From Mesorhizobium sp. SARCC-RB16n (GTDB lineage Bacteria > Pseudomonadota > Alphaproteobacteria > Rhizobiales > Rhizobiaceae): a stretch of DNA of 64,000 nucleotides. The stretch is taken from positions 176,099 through 240,098 of the forward strand of contig NZ_ML703258.1 of NCBI RefSeq assembly GCF_008520305.1. The letters run 5' to 3'. Shown here piece by piece: positions 1 to 9,255 of the stretch (position 1 is the first letter of the stretch; every line of letters begins with the position of its first letter). The translations under genes were made by a program, and so were the position numbers. The notes beneath the pieces were generated by a model, which was not told the DNA's origin, did no database searches, and saw only the letters and a program-made list of their open reading frames with translations.

Positions 1-654
1 CGCGTCTCGACGCTCCGCCTCCAGCCCTTCGTAAGTCGAAGCCAGAGTGTCGATATCATCCTTCCGCGACTTCAGCTCAGCCAGGCGCTTTTTTAGCAGC
101 GCGATGTCCGTGCCTTGGGCCTGCTTGCGATGCAGCGCGTCGGCCTCTGCTTCCAAGGCATTGAGCGTATCGCTTGCATGGCCAAGGCCCGCGCTGGCAG
201 TGAACAACAGCTTGCCGAGATCACCGCGTGACTCCAGGATCGCCTTTCCACCAGCTTCCAGCGTCTCGTCATCCAACGAAAACATTGTCGTGTAGGCGTC
301 GCGAGATAGGCCCGCCAGGTGTGCCGTGATCGCCATCTCGCTGACCGGCTTGCCAGTCGCGTCAAGGAGCGAATTGTTCCGCTGTTTAGTGCGCGTGAAA
401 GCGTGTTCCACGCCCGCCAACTCGAGCACACCGCCTAGCCGCATGGCGCTGTATTCGTGAATGAAGTTGTATTTGCTGCGCTCCTCAATGCCGAACAAGA
501 GGTCGAGAAAGCCAGAAAGAGCGGTCGATTTGCCGGCCTCATTGAGGCCGAACACGATATGCAGATCCGGCCCGGAGGTGGGCTTCGGTCCGAAGTCGAC
601 TGTCCGATCGGTGAACTTCCCATACCGAACAAGATCAAGACGTCGCAATCTCAT
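1..654 (-). CDS. YhaN-like AAA ATPase, N-terminal part (cut by window edge)
   Basis: An open minus-strand frame of 218 codons starts at the ATG at 654 and runs off the left edge. The N-terminus has the fold of SMC/Rad50-type ATPases: an initial beta strand, then a P-loop GLNEAGKST at about residue 35, a YNFIHEYSAMR segment, and by residue 190 a coiled-coil-like stretch rich in Leu, Lys and Glu. YhaN-family proteins pair with a YhaO phosphoesterase as an SbcC/SbcD-like DNA end-processing pair. The ATG overlaps the TGA of the upstream yhaO-like gene by four bases, which indicates translational coupling. The C-terminal half, with Walker B and signature motifs, lies outside the window, so family assignment rests on the N-terminus and context. 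Confidence 0.75.
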   Translation of the reverse strand, partial: MRLRRLDLVRYGKFTDRTVDFGPKPTSGPDLHIVFGLNEAGKSTALSGFLDLLFGIEERSKYNFIHEYSAMRLGGVLELAGVEHAFTRTKQRNNSLLDATGKPVSEMAITAHLAGLSRDAYTTMFSLDDETLEAGGKAILESRGDLGKLLFTASAGLGHASDTLNALEAEADALHRKQAQGTDIALLKKRLAELKSRKDDIDTLASTYEGLEAERRDA

Positions 655-1913
655 GAAGAGGCACCAGCCTTGAGACGCGCGGTGACCTGATCAATGCCCC
701 TGGCGAGGGCTCTATCAAGGAAAAGGTCGAGGTCAGCTTCGCTCTTGCCAGCAAAGTCGCGGCCTTCCGCCGGAAGTTCGGCAACCGTCTTCTGAATGAA
801 AGCTCTCGCCTCGGCGCGGAACGCCTCCGACCTGGCGTCGCTGCGCATCGACGCGGCGAGTTCATAAATCGGATCAGCTGCATCCTCGACCGTTTCGGCC
901 ATAGGCGAAACGACGCCAAGATCGAGCTTTTCGATCCACGTGCCCCCCAGTTGCCCGGCCACCTGTTGAGCTTCGGCAAGGAGGAGGTCCCTGTCACGAA
1001 TGAGTTGCCATGACAACGTTGACGCACCGGTCAAATTGACTCGAGCCAGAACGTGCCTCGATCGAACATTGGATCGCAGCTGTTCAAGTGCGACGCGGAC
1101 GCGCGTGACAACCTCGGACCATTCAACTGTTTCCGTAAGATCGACGCTGAGCCGTTCGAATTGCGCGACGCTGGTCAGCCTCTCCTCGATCTCGATCGAA
1201 CCGTCATCACCTATCGTCACAAGCGTTGCCGACTTCTCACCGGCCTCATTGATATCCCTGCCCTGCGGAATACCCGGCATCACGACAGTGGCGCGTGTCC
1301 CTGGATAGACTTGGCGGACATGGATGTGCCCGAGCGCCCAGTAGTCGAAACTATGACTGTGCAAGTCGGCCACGCTGCAGGGAGCGTACACGTCGTGACC
1401 GGGCGAGCCGGCTAGGCTGGTGTGCATGATACCGACATTGACCGCGCCTTCACGAGCTATTGGGTACTTCGGCAACAGGCTGTCTGGCGCTTTGGAATGG
1501 GTAAAACTCAGGCCATGAAACACGACATCCCGACCAACCGAGGTCTGCAATACCGATTGGGCGCGGCCGCCGAAAATGGTCACGCTATCCGGAAACACCA
1601 GCTGTTTAGAGATGCGCGAGAGGGCATCATGGTTGCCGCGGATCTTGAAGACTCTAATTCCTGCTTGGTGTAGCCGGCCGATCTGTGTCGCGACGAACCG
1701 GGCAGTCTTCATCGAAGTTTGATCGCCATCATAAAGGTCGCCAGCAATGACCAGCGCATCCACGCGTTCCTCGAGACACAAATCCACTATGGAAACGAAG
1801 GCTTGGCGGCTGGCATCACCCACGAGCTCCGCGAGCTCGAGATTTCGCAGCGCAAGCGACCGCAGCGGTGAATCCAGATGGATGTCGGCGGTGTGAACAA
1901 ATCGAAACGCCAT
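651..1913 (-). CDS. YhaO/SbcD-like metallophosphoesterase (DNA exonuclease)
   Basis: The 420-residue protein carries the calcineurin-like phosphoesterase motifs in order: HTADIHLDSP at residues 7-16, GDLYDGD near 58, GNHD near 95, and a GHIH metal-binding motif near 195. This is the layout of the Mre11/SbcD nuclease family, and YhaO in particular matches in length. Family members cut DNA ends or hairpins with a Rad50-like ATPase partner. The partner here is the YhaN-like gene that begins four bases inside this gene's end. The C-terminal third, residues 300-420, is a helical capping region with no catalytic motif. Role in repair or in phage defence cannot be decided from sequence. Confidence 0.85.
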   Translation of the reverse strand: MAFRFVHTADIHLDSPLRSLALRNLELAELVGDASRQAFVSIVDLCLEERVDALVIAGDLYDGDQTSMKTARFVATQIGRLHQAGIRVFKIRGNHDALSRISKQLVFPDSVTIFGGRAQSVLQTSVGRDVVFHGLSFTHSKAPDSLLPKYPIAREGAVNVGIMHTSLAGSPGHDVYAPCSVADLHSHSFDYWALGHIHVRQVYPGTRATVVMPGIPQGRDINEAGEKSATLVTIGDDGSIEIEERLTSVAQFERLSVDLTETVEWSEVVTRVRVALEQLRSNVRSRHVLARVNLTGASTLSWQLIRDRDLLLAEAQQVAGQLGGTWIEKLDLGVVSPMAETVEDAADPIYELAASMRSDARSEAFRAEARAFIQKTVAELPAEGRDFAGKSEADLDLFLDRALARGIDQVTARLKAGASS

Positions 1914-1995
1914 TCAGCCTCCAACCAAGGACAGACCTCGTCCCAGGTTCGTCAGATCTAGCGAGGGCAGCCGCCCCCGCCTTGTCGGTGACGTC

Positions 1996-4900
1996 TCACT
2001 GACCGTATGCGCCGTCGATCAGCAATCCGTCTTGGTTTCGCAACAATCCGTTCGCGACGGCACCGGCAACCGCCGTCGAAATCAATTGCCTCAATTGAGC
2101 GCTTGTGGCTTTGAAGCCCAACATCCTCGAAACGCTCGTTGCGATTTCGTCCTCCGTCGCGCCGAGATTGGATCTCACCACGTCGATTGCTCCTTCAGCA
2201 ACTTCCTCCGACGAGATCATTTCAGGCTTGCGCAATCCAGGGGACATCACACCACTACGGTCTCGCAGCCGGATAGAGGCGCCAGGCTTGAAGCAGAAGG
2301 CGCCTCGCCTTGAAACTGCGCCCCGGCTTTCAGCGATTGTGAGGCCACGTTCGATTGCGCTTTGGATCCTCCCACCGGCCCGCTGCAAACCCCATGCATC
2401 ACGGATACGCGACACTACCTCGTCGACATGGATCGGTGCCTCCGCAGCCACAACTTGCTCGATTAGCCCCGCTAAGATCGCGGTGGGCGTCTCATGAAGC
2501 TCAACTTGCGCAGGTCTCTGAACTATGGCTTCCGCGTAGGCTCGATCAGGTGCAGCGGCTCCGTTCGTCGTTTCCAAGCCAATTTCAGTGACGTTACCGC
2601 GGTCAACCGTCACGACCTGGACGGCTGCGGCTCGGGTTCTCTGGTTTCCCAACTCCGCACGTTCAGCGAGGTCTCTCGTTGCGGCCTCGATCGCAGCCAC
2701 AGTCCGCTCAAGCTGTTCTCGTGGACGCTGGAACCAGTCAGCGCTCCAGATGCGATGAATGATCCAGCCATGGTCTTCGAGCACAGCCTGGCGCAGCCGA
2801 TCCCGATCCCTGGCGGAGCGCGAGGAATGATACTCAGCACCGTCGCATTCGATGCCCAGCAGATAGCGCCCTGGCCGCTCCGGATCAGCGACGGCCAGAT
2901 CGATGAAGAAGCCTGCGATGCCCACCTGTGCATGGACCTGAAAGCCTCGCTCAATCAATGCATTGGCTACCTGTTCTTCAAAGATTGAATCCATCTCCCG
3001 GGTCGTCGTCTGCGCGAGCGAGATGCGTCCAGTCCTCGCGTAGTGCAAAAAGAGCTTGAAGGCGAAAACCCCCTTCCCCTTTCCGCGCTCGAGGTCGATA
3101 TCCTCATCTGTTATCGACGCGTAAACCTCACAGGCACGCTTGGCCCGGCTTATGAGGACGTTGAGGCGACGCTCGCCGCCTTCCGAACCGAGTGGGCCGA
3201 AGCGCATGGCCATGTAGCCCTGGGCGTTCTTGGCATACCCCACCGAGATCATGATCACGTCCCGCTCGTCGCCTTGAACGTTCTCCAGGTTCTTGACGAA
3301 AAACGGCTCACTCGGATGGGCGTGGAAGAAGTCTTCCGTATCGGGATTCAGCCGCCGCAAGGCTTCGAGCTCATCTTGGATGGCACGACGCTGGCTAACG
3401 GAAAAAGTGGCAACGCCCAGAGTCTCTTGCGGATTCGACTTCGCGTGACGGATGATCGCTTCCGCTACGGCCCGCGCCTCGATGGGGTTCGTTCCGGTAC
3501 CACCTGAATCGAACACTCCGTCAGGCACATGATGGAACCGCAGCCCCATGCCGGCCTCCTGGGTATAAGGGCTCGGCACGATGAACAGCCGGTTCTCGTA
3601 GAACTGGCTGTTCGATACGGCGATCAGCGATTGATGTCGGCTGCGGTAGTGCCAGCGAAGCATGCGCTGCGGCAAGCCACGGGCCGTGAAAAGCCCGAGG
3701 ATACTTTCGATGTCAGCGACCTGCGCACCCTCGCCGTCGTCATCTTCAGATTGCGAGCCGGTCATCTTCGCGAAGAATGTCGTCGGGGGCAGTTGGCGTT
3801 CATCGCCAACGACGACCACCTGGTTCGCCCTGGCAATTGCGCCGAGCGCATCCACCGGCTGAATCTGAGACGCTTCGTCCATAACCAGGAGGTCGAACGA
3901 CATACGACCGGGCGACAAGAACTGCGCCACCGAAAGTGGGCTCATCATGAACACTGGCTTGAGCGCTTGGACAGCAGGCCCTGCCCTCAGCATCAACTGC
4001 CGAATAGGCATATGGCCTCGTCTGCGCGCCATCTCAGATCGAAGCAATCCGACTGGCCCCGCTCCGCCATCTCTTGAAGGGATCTTGCGATGATGCGCGG
4101 TCACGACCTCGATGGCGCTAGCCTTGATCCTTTGTCGGTCCAAATCAGCAAAGTCGCGAACAGCTCTGGAATGGAGCTCACCGTCAAACCTCCCGAGCTC
4201 TGGCTCCATATTGGCCATCGCCGTCAGCATTCTCTCGTAATAGGCCATGTCGAAGACCGATCGCGCCGATGCGGTCGGAACTTGGCCGTTGGCCAGGCCG
4301 TCTATCAACTGCCCTAGTCCGGCCTTTCGAGCATTGTCCGATCGTTCTTCGTAGGCGACCCATTTCGAGAGCTGTTCCTGATGCCCGACCCAGCCCTCCA
4401 ATCGAGCAATCAACTCGGCAATCATGATATCCGAGAAATCGCCTACTCCGAAAAGAGACGAAGCATCTGCTTTCAAATCCTCCGCAAGCGCCTTCAATTG
4501 CAGTGCCGCGGCCTGCGTCGCTTCTCGAGTAGAACGAGCTGAGTTCGCGATCTCGACTCTGTCAGGCAAACGGGCGACTAGATGTCGGAGTGCGCTATTG
4601 CTTTTCAACCAAAGCTCGGCCTGCGTAAGCGCGGCCCAGTTGGATCCTCGCCCGAGCCATGACGAACCGAATGCGGAAATGCCAAGACCTTGAGCGGCAT
4701 CGATCTCTTGAGCGAGCTTTTGTAACGCGCCCAGTCGCCGGACGAGCTCCACCCGGTCGGATAACTGATCAGGCACGCTGGCCAGAACGTCTCGAGACGC
4801 TTCGTCCGCTTGTGCCACGGAACGCGCCTTCACTTCCATCAGCTTCAGTGAAGCCCTTTCGGCGGAAGCCACATCACCCAGCATGGACGGCGCAAGGTGG

Positions 4901-7563
4901 CCGAGATCGTTCCAGAAACCCTCGATCAGCGGTCGGCCGATATCGATCACCTTGCGAACTCGTAGCGCCCGCGCCCCCGCTTCGGAGCGTTCTGCCATCC
5001 GTCCGGCAATAATTCGAGGTTCCGAGCCAAGTCCCCTCAGCGTGCGCATCCATTCCACTAGCGCTAAGAGCGGTGCCGAAGATGATCTCTCCCCCCGCCA
5101 ATCTGCTCCGAAGGCGGAACGACCAAAGGCGTCGCCATCACGAACCCTTGCGGCCGCGCCCTGCCCCTTCATCAGCAGGTCCAGGAGACGCACTATCTCT
5201 GTCGACGGCGCGTTAGGATCGACCAGAAGGGATCGCACAAGTGCTTTGGCGCGACGGTAGTCGCCGCTCAATGCCTTCAACAGCCCGGTATGAGTGGCGA
5301 GGGCCTGCCTTGTCGGGGCTGCGTCCGTCTTCCAGGCAGCATCGACAACCCTCCCTTTCAGTTCCGCTTGGATCGCTTCAAGGGCCGCGACGCTCTCGGC
5401 AAGCTCAGCCGCTTGTTCGAGTCCGGAGTCCCAGACGGTCGCAGCAAACGCTTGGGGGCTTGCGTCGGGAGCAGCCGCAACTCTCTCCCCCGTCACGATT
5501 AGTCTAACGAGCCCTGCCAGCGTGTCCGGCACAGCCGCCGACCCCAGCTCTTGGTTCAACCGCTCCGCTTCATCCCGCAATCGTGGGAGCAGAACGGTCA
5601 AGTGGTGTGCGCGAACAAAGCCGTCTTTCGCAAATTCCGATGGCAGCTTTGCAAGCTCTGTCTCAAGATCTTCAATTGGGGTGTCGATCGCCGTCGCCGC
5701 CAAATGCTGCGAAACGTCCTCGAATTTGCGGGCGAAATCCGATCCTGTCCAAAGAAGCGACGAGATCTGCTTAGGCTGGTCATCCCATACCGGCGAGACC
5801 AACGCCTCGGCGGGAAGCTCTGGTGCGGACGCGAGAAGTTCCGCGCGATCTTCAATGTCGCCGCTGTCGCTGAGAATTTGCGGGGGCTCGGCTTCTATCC
5901 GCGCGGCGATGTCGATCAGTTTGGCCTGCACGGCCTTCGCTTGATGCAGCAACGACCCGATGCGCGGGACGAGCCGCTCGACGGTGGTTGGCAGAACGAC
6001 ATCCAAGCCAACACCTCTCCAGGGATGGTGGATCGGCAATCCGATTTCGTTGATGCGTTGAGAAACCTCGTCAAGCAGCTTCCGGCGTGCCGAAACGCCA
6101 TCACTCGTCCAATCGGTGGCACCTTCAAGTTCGATATCTACGGGTTTTTGCCCGTTCTGCCTGAGGCGGGTCATCTGGCCGAAAACTTGGTAGGGCGTCA
6201 GGGCGGATGCACCTAAAGGGACATGCATCCGGTCGGCATGAGCATTGAGCTTATTGCGCGCCTGCAACAGTTGGTCGGGGAGCGCAGACGGGAATTGTCC
6301 TTGAGGCGACCCAAGCTGCCAAGTACGACGCAGCTCCTCCAGCATCATGCGCTTGTTCGCCTTGTTGCTATGGAGCTCCAGGCAGGCATCCCCTACCCCG
6401 GCATTGTCGAGGCGACGCTTCACGACCTCCAGCGCGGCCATTTTTTCGGCCACGAAAAGCACGGTCTTTCCGTCCGCAACGGCTGACGCGATAACATTTG
6501 CAATCGTCTGCGATTTTCCTGTGCCGGGCGGACCTTGGATCACAAGGTCGCGACCCCTCCTGACATCATGGATCGCGAGCGTCTGGGAACTGTCGCTGTC
6601 GACGATATGCAACATCTCCGCAGGCGCAATGTGCGGATCAATCGCGATATCGTCAGACATCAGCGGTTCGCGTGCTTCAAAACCATCCGAAAGAAGCGAG
6701 CGGACCTTCGCTTGTTCGATGATTTTGGAACCCTCGGGCCAGATCTCGGGATCAAGATCTCGGTACATTAAGAACTTCGCGAACGAGAAGAAGCCTAGCA
6801 CCATGTCGTCCCGGAGCACTTCCCAACCCTCTTTTGTTGAGACTGCCTCGGCTACGGCATCGAGATACTTTGCGGCGTCGAAGTCATCTCCCGCATCGAA
6901 GGTCGGCATCGCGAGCTTGTGCATGCGATCGAGATAGAGCTCGAGAGAGAGGTTTGCGCTCTGATCCTCCGGTCTGCCGCGTAGCCGGAACTTTTCCCCA
7001 GCCGTACCCCGATCGAGGCGGACCGGCACCAAAATGAGCGGAGCTTGACGGATGTTTTCCTTGTTATTCGGGTCAATCCACTTCAGCATCCCAAGAGCCA
7101 GAAAGAGGATGTTGACGCCCTGCTCCTCTTCTAGCGTTCTCGCATCATGGTAGAGATCGAGCAGCCTGCGTTGCAAACCGGTTGGGGTCATGCGAGTCTG
7201 AAGCTTGGTGTCGGAATGTCGGGAGGACACACCCCTATCATCCACCTCGTCGTCTTCGGGCTGAGCAAGGGAAATCGGAGAGTAGTCGATCTCGTCATCC
7301 GCAGTGGCACTCTCTTGACCAGCCTTTGGTCTATCCGGCTTACCGGCGAGGAAGGTAAAGGCCTTACCTTCGTTTACCAGCAACCGATAAATCTCGGATG
7401 ACCGCTCATCGACGACGTCGATCGTTTTAGCGCTTTTGGAAAAACGCGGCACGTTTAAGAGTCGGTTGCGCGCGGAAAGGTCGAGCAGCTCCATCCTGGC
7501 GCGCTCGAGCTTCTCCCTTAGCGGTATATCGCTTTGGAAGACTGACTTTTCGGATTCTGACAA
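1996..7563 (-). CDS. DUF4011 / SF1 helicase / REase-like / DUF3320 protein, 1855 aa
   Basis: A very long single protein. Residues 15-150 look like DUF4011 (LDLSARNRLLNVPR). A P-loop GPPGTGKSQT lies near residue 345. After a long helical insertion, Walker B (MDEASQIQP) is near 1228 and the helicase motif GDERQLPPT near 1255, as in the AAA_11/AAA_12 (UvrD/Dna2-like) superfamily. A nuclease domain of the Vsr/MTES_1575 type follows near 1530-1620, with FIDLAV and GIECDGAEYH carrying the acidic residues. The C-terminus (about 1700-1850) fits DUF3320. As I recall, a DUF4011-helicase-Vsr architecture was reported as a single-gene antiphage system (Hhe); that link is by domain order only. The 82-base gap to the yhaO-like gene allows one transcript. 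Stand-alone defence or repair factor is inference. Confidence 0.8.
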   Translation of the reverse strand: MSESEKSVFQSDIPLREKLERARMELLDLSARNRLLNVPRFSKSAKTIDVVDERSSEIYRLLVNEGKAFTFLAGKPDRPKAGQESATADDEIDYSPISLAQPEDDEVDDRGVSSRHSDTKLQTRMTPTGLQRRLLDLYHDARTLEEEQGVNILFLALGMLKWIDPNNKENIRQAPLILVPVRLDRGTAGEKFRLRGRPEDQSANLSLELYLDRMHKLAMPTFDAGDDFDAAKYLDAVAEAVSTKEGWEVLRDDMVLGFFSFAKFLMYRDLDPEIWPEGSKIIEQAKVRSLLSDGFEAREPLMSDDIAIDPHIAPAEMLHIVDSDSSQTLAIHDVRRGRDLVIQGPPGTGKSQTIANVIASAVADGKTVLFVAEKMAALEVVKRRLDNAGVGDACLELHSNKANKRMMLEELRRTWQLGSPQGQFPSALPDQLLQARNKLNAHADRMHVPLGASALTPYQVFGQMTRLRQNGQKPVDIELEGATDWTSDGVSARRKLLDEVSQRINEIGLPIHHPWRGVGLDVVLPTTVERLVPRIGSLLHQAKAVQAKLIDIAARIEAEPPQILSDSGDIEDRAELLASAPELPAEALVSPVWDDQPKQISSLLWTGSDFARKFEDVSQHLAATAIDTPIEDLETELAKLPSEFAKDGFVRAHHLTVLLPRLRDEAERLNQELGSAAVPDTLAGLVRLIVTGERVAAAPDASPQAFAATVWDSGLEQAAELAESVAALEAIQAELKGRVVDAAWKTDAAPTRQALATHTGLLKALSGDYRRAKALVRSLLVDPNAPSTEIVRLLDLLMKGQGAAARVRDGDAFGRSAFGADWRGERSSSAPLLALVEWMRTLRGLGSEPRIIAGRMAERSEAGARALRVRKVIDIGRPLIEGFWNDLGHLAPSMLGDVASAERASLKLMEVKARSVAQADEASRDVLASVPDQLSDRVELVRRLGALQKLAQEIDAAQGLGISAFGSSWLGRGSNWAALTQAELWLKSNSALRHLVARLPDRVEIANSARSTREATQAAALQLKALAEDLKADASSLFGVGDFSDIMIAELIARLEGWVGHQEQLSKWVAYEERSDNARKAGLGQLIDGLANGQVPTASARSVFDMAYYERMLTAMANMEPELGRFDGELHSRAVRDFADLDRQRIKASAIEVVTAHHRKIPSRDGGAGPVGLLRSEMARRRGHMPIRQLMLRAGPAVQALKPVFMMSPLSVAQFLSPGRMSFDLLVMDEASQIQPVDALGAIARANQVVVVGDERQLPPTTFFAKMTGSQSEDDDGEGAQVADIESILGLFTARGLPQRMLRWHYRSRHQSLIAVSNSQFYENRLFIVPSPYTQEAGMGLRFHHVPDGVFDSGGTGTNPIEARAVAEAIIRHAKSNPQETLGVATFSVSQRRAIQDELEALRRLNPDTEDFFHAHPSEPFFVKNLENVQGDERDVIMISVGYAKNAQGYMAMRFGPLGSEGGERRLNVLISRAKRACEVYASITDEDIDLERGKGKGVFAFKLFLHYARTGRISLAQTTTREMDSIFEEQVANALIERGFQVHAQVGIAGFFIDLAVADPERPGRYLLGIECDGAEYHSSRSARDRDRLRQAVLEDHGWIIHRIWSADWFQRPREQLERTVAAIEAATRDLAERAELGNQRTRAAAVQVVTVDRGNVTEIGLETTNGAAAPDRAYAEAIVQRPAQVELHETPTAILAGLIEQVVAAEAPIHVDEVVSRIRDAWGLQRAGGRIQSAIERGLTIAESRGAVSRRGAFCFKPGASIRLRDRSGVMSPGLRKPEMISSEEVAEGAIDVVRSNLGATEDEIATSVSRMLGFKATSAQLRQLISTAVAGAVANGLLRNQDGLLIDGAYGQ

Positions 7564-8034
7564 TTATGCCCCCTCGCCCAAAGCCGACCTTAGATCCTGC
7601 GCAACGGCAGCCGCAACAAAAAAAGCTATCCGGATTTCGATAATACTGTTGGCGCGGACGGGTCCGCAGCATTGTGAAATGGGATACGTCGGTTACTTGA
7701 TTTGAGCCATGCCTCAACTCTGTGGCCAGAAGGCCGCGCCGCCCTGAGGCGACGTGCGCCGCTGAAGCCAGGCAGATCTTGTCACAGCGATCGCGATCTC
7801 ACCCGCCATTTTCGGAATGTCGGCTCCTGGGAACGACCCAAAATGGCCACGAAGACCGATACCAAGCGCAAAGCTGCCATGTCATAGAAGACAAATGCGT
7901 TTGGCGAGTGGCTTGACCGGCGAACCGCCTCTTTAACGGTCGACAGAGGCATGGACGCGACCACGACGCGTCATGCGGTCCAAGTGTAGTTGCGCCGCGG
8001 GACAAACATGCGGATTCAGCCGCTTGGATGGCTT
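7564..8034. other. Intergenic stretch without a recognisable gene
   Basis: No frame here looks like a real protein. It holds one copy (7866-7879) of a 14-base sequence that recurs exactly at 15597 and 22729. The neighbourhood suggests old rearrangement breakpoints. No terminator with a T-run was seen. Confidence 0.4.
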
Positions 8035-8824
8035 TCATGGCGCCTTCTTCCCGACTTCGTTCTTACGCACTTTTCCGTCTTCGTAGGAAACCACAGCTCC
8101 CGTTGGCGGCCCCAGCACTTCATATCGGAGAGGTTTGCCGAGCACGCTCGGGACCCAATCCAGGAGTTTCATAAGATTGGTAGCGTAGGAACACTTCCGC
8201 TCGGCCTGGGCCTCGCCGATATAGATTGCGAAAACACCTGGAAGCTGTGCAATCGTGGTAAGTGGTGCGCCTGAGCAGCAAGCGCCTCCAATTTCACTGA
8301 CTTCGTAGAAATTATCGCCTACATATATGCTGAGGTTGGGATTAGGCGAATAGTGAAGTTTTCTGCGAACATATCCACGAGAGTACACTGGAGAGGGATT
8401 GAACGGCAAACCGCCTTCCAACGGACCGTGGTGTACGACCTCCTTTGCAATAACATCAGGATAAGCCCACATATTGTACTCAGAGCCTGGAAATGGCTCC
8501 TGGGGCGCAAATATAATGGGCGAGGTCACTTTCTCAGGAAGGTCGACCTTAATGATGCCGACATCTTCCGTAGGGTGAATTTCCACTTCGGTGATAGCAC
8601 AAGCGTCCCATCCTTCCGGGTCTGGGTAAAAACACTCTGCCTTTCGTCCCCCCGATCTGCTGAATGACATGCGCAGCCGTGAGCGCGTAGCCCTTACTTC
8701 CAATCAGAAAACAGGTACCGTTTAGCTCGGCTGTTTTATAGTCAGGTTCGCCCTCTGGCGTGACATTTAGCGTGCAGACTGGCAAGACAAATTGTCTTGT
8801 ATTGTTACTTGCTTGGAACATCAT
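8035..8824 (-). pseudogene. Trypsin-like serine protease, split by a one-base frameshift
   Basis: The upstream frame starts at the ATG at 8824, with a GAGGAG ribosome-binding site seven bases ahead, and contains the histidine motif ALTAAHVI. The downstream frame contains the aspartate region HPTEDVGIIKVD and the serine motif GGACCSGAPL. Together they make a chymotrypsin-fold catalytic triad in the right order and spacing for a protein of about 260 residues. The two frames meet at a run of six G (8648-8653 on the complementary strand); five G would restore one continuous frame. No signal peptide is evident, so it may be an intracellular peptidase. It may be a real pseudogene, a sequencing error, or slippage-regulated. 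Confidence 0.7.
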
Positions 8825-9255
8825 GTTATACTCCTCGACGCGACGAGAGGTTCGCGATTCTCGATGGATGGTCGGACGTGACGGACTCAAGTTTAGCGTT
8901 GTCGTATTGATGTCCGCTTACCAGAAGGCACATAATGTTGCTCTACGACCGATATGCTTAAGGGTTTCGGGTGCCGTCAGGCGTACGAAAGTCTCCTCAT
9001 GCAGGAACCCGCGGGCCGCAACGATTGCCTATGGGGATTTGTGCCTCGGGGTGTGCCAGCGCCTATCGCGAACTTCCGCATAGGATGCGGTGGGGATGTC
9101 GTGGGAGCCGCTTCCAGGCCAGATCGCAGAGCCTGTAGCGTTGATTCCAGCGGCATTGGTATGCGTGACGACCGGCGCCACGGCAACGTGCACATAACAT
9201 CCCGTTGACCGGCGCCGGCGTGGCGCGGTCGTACGAGCAACTTGGCCATGCCGGG

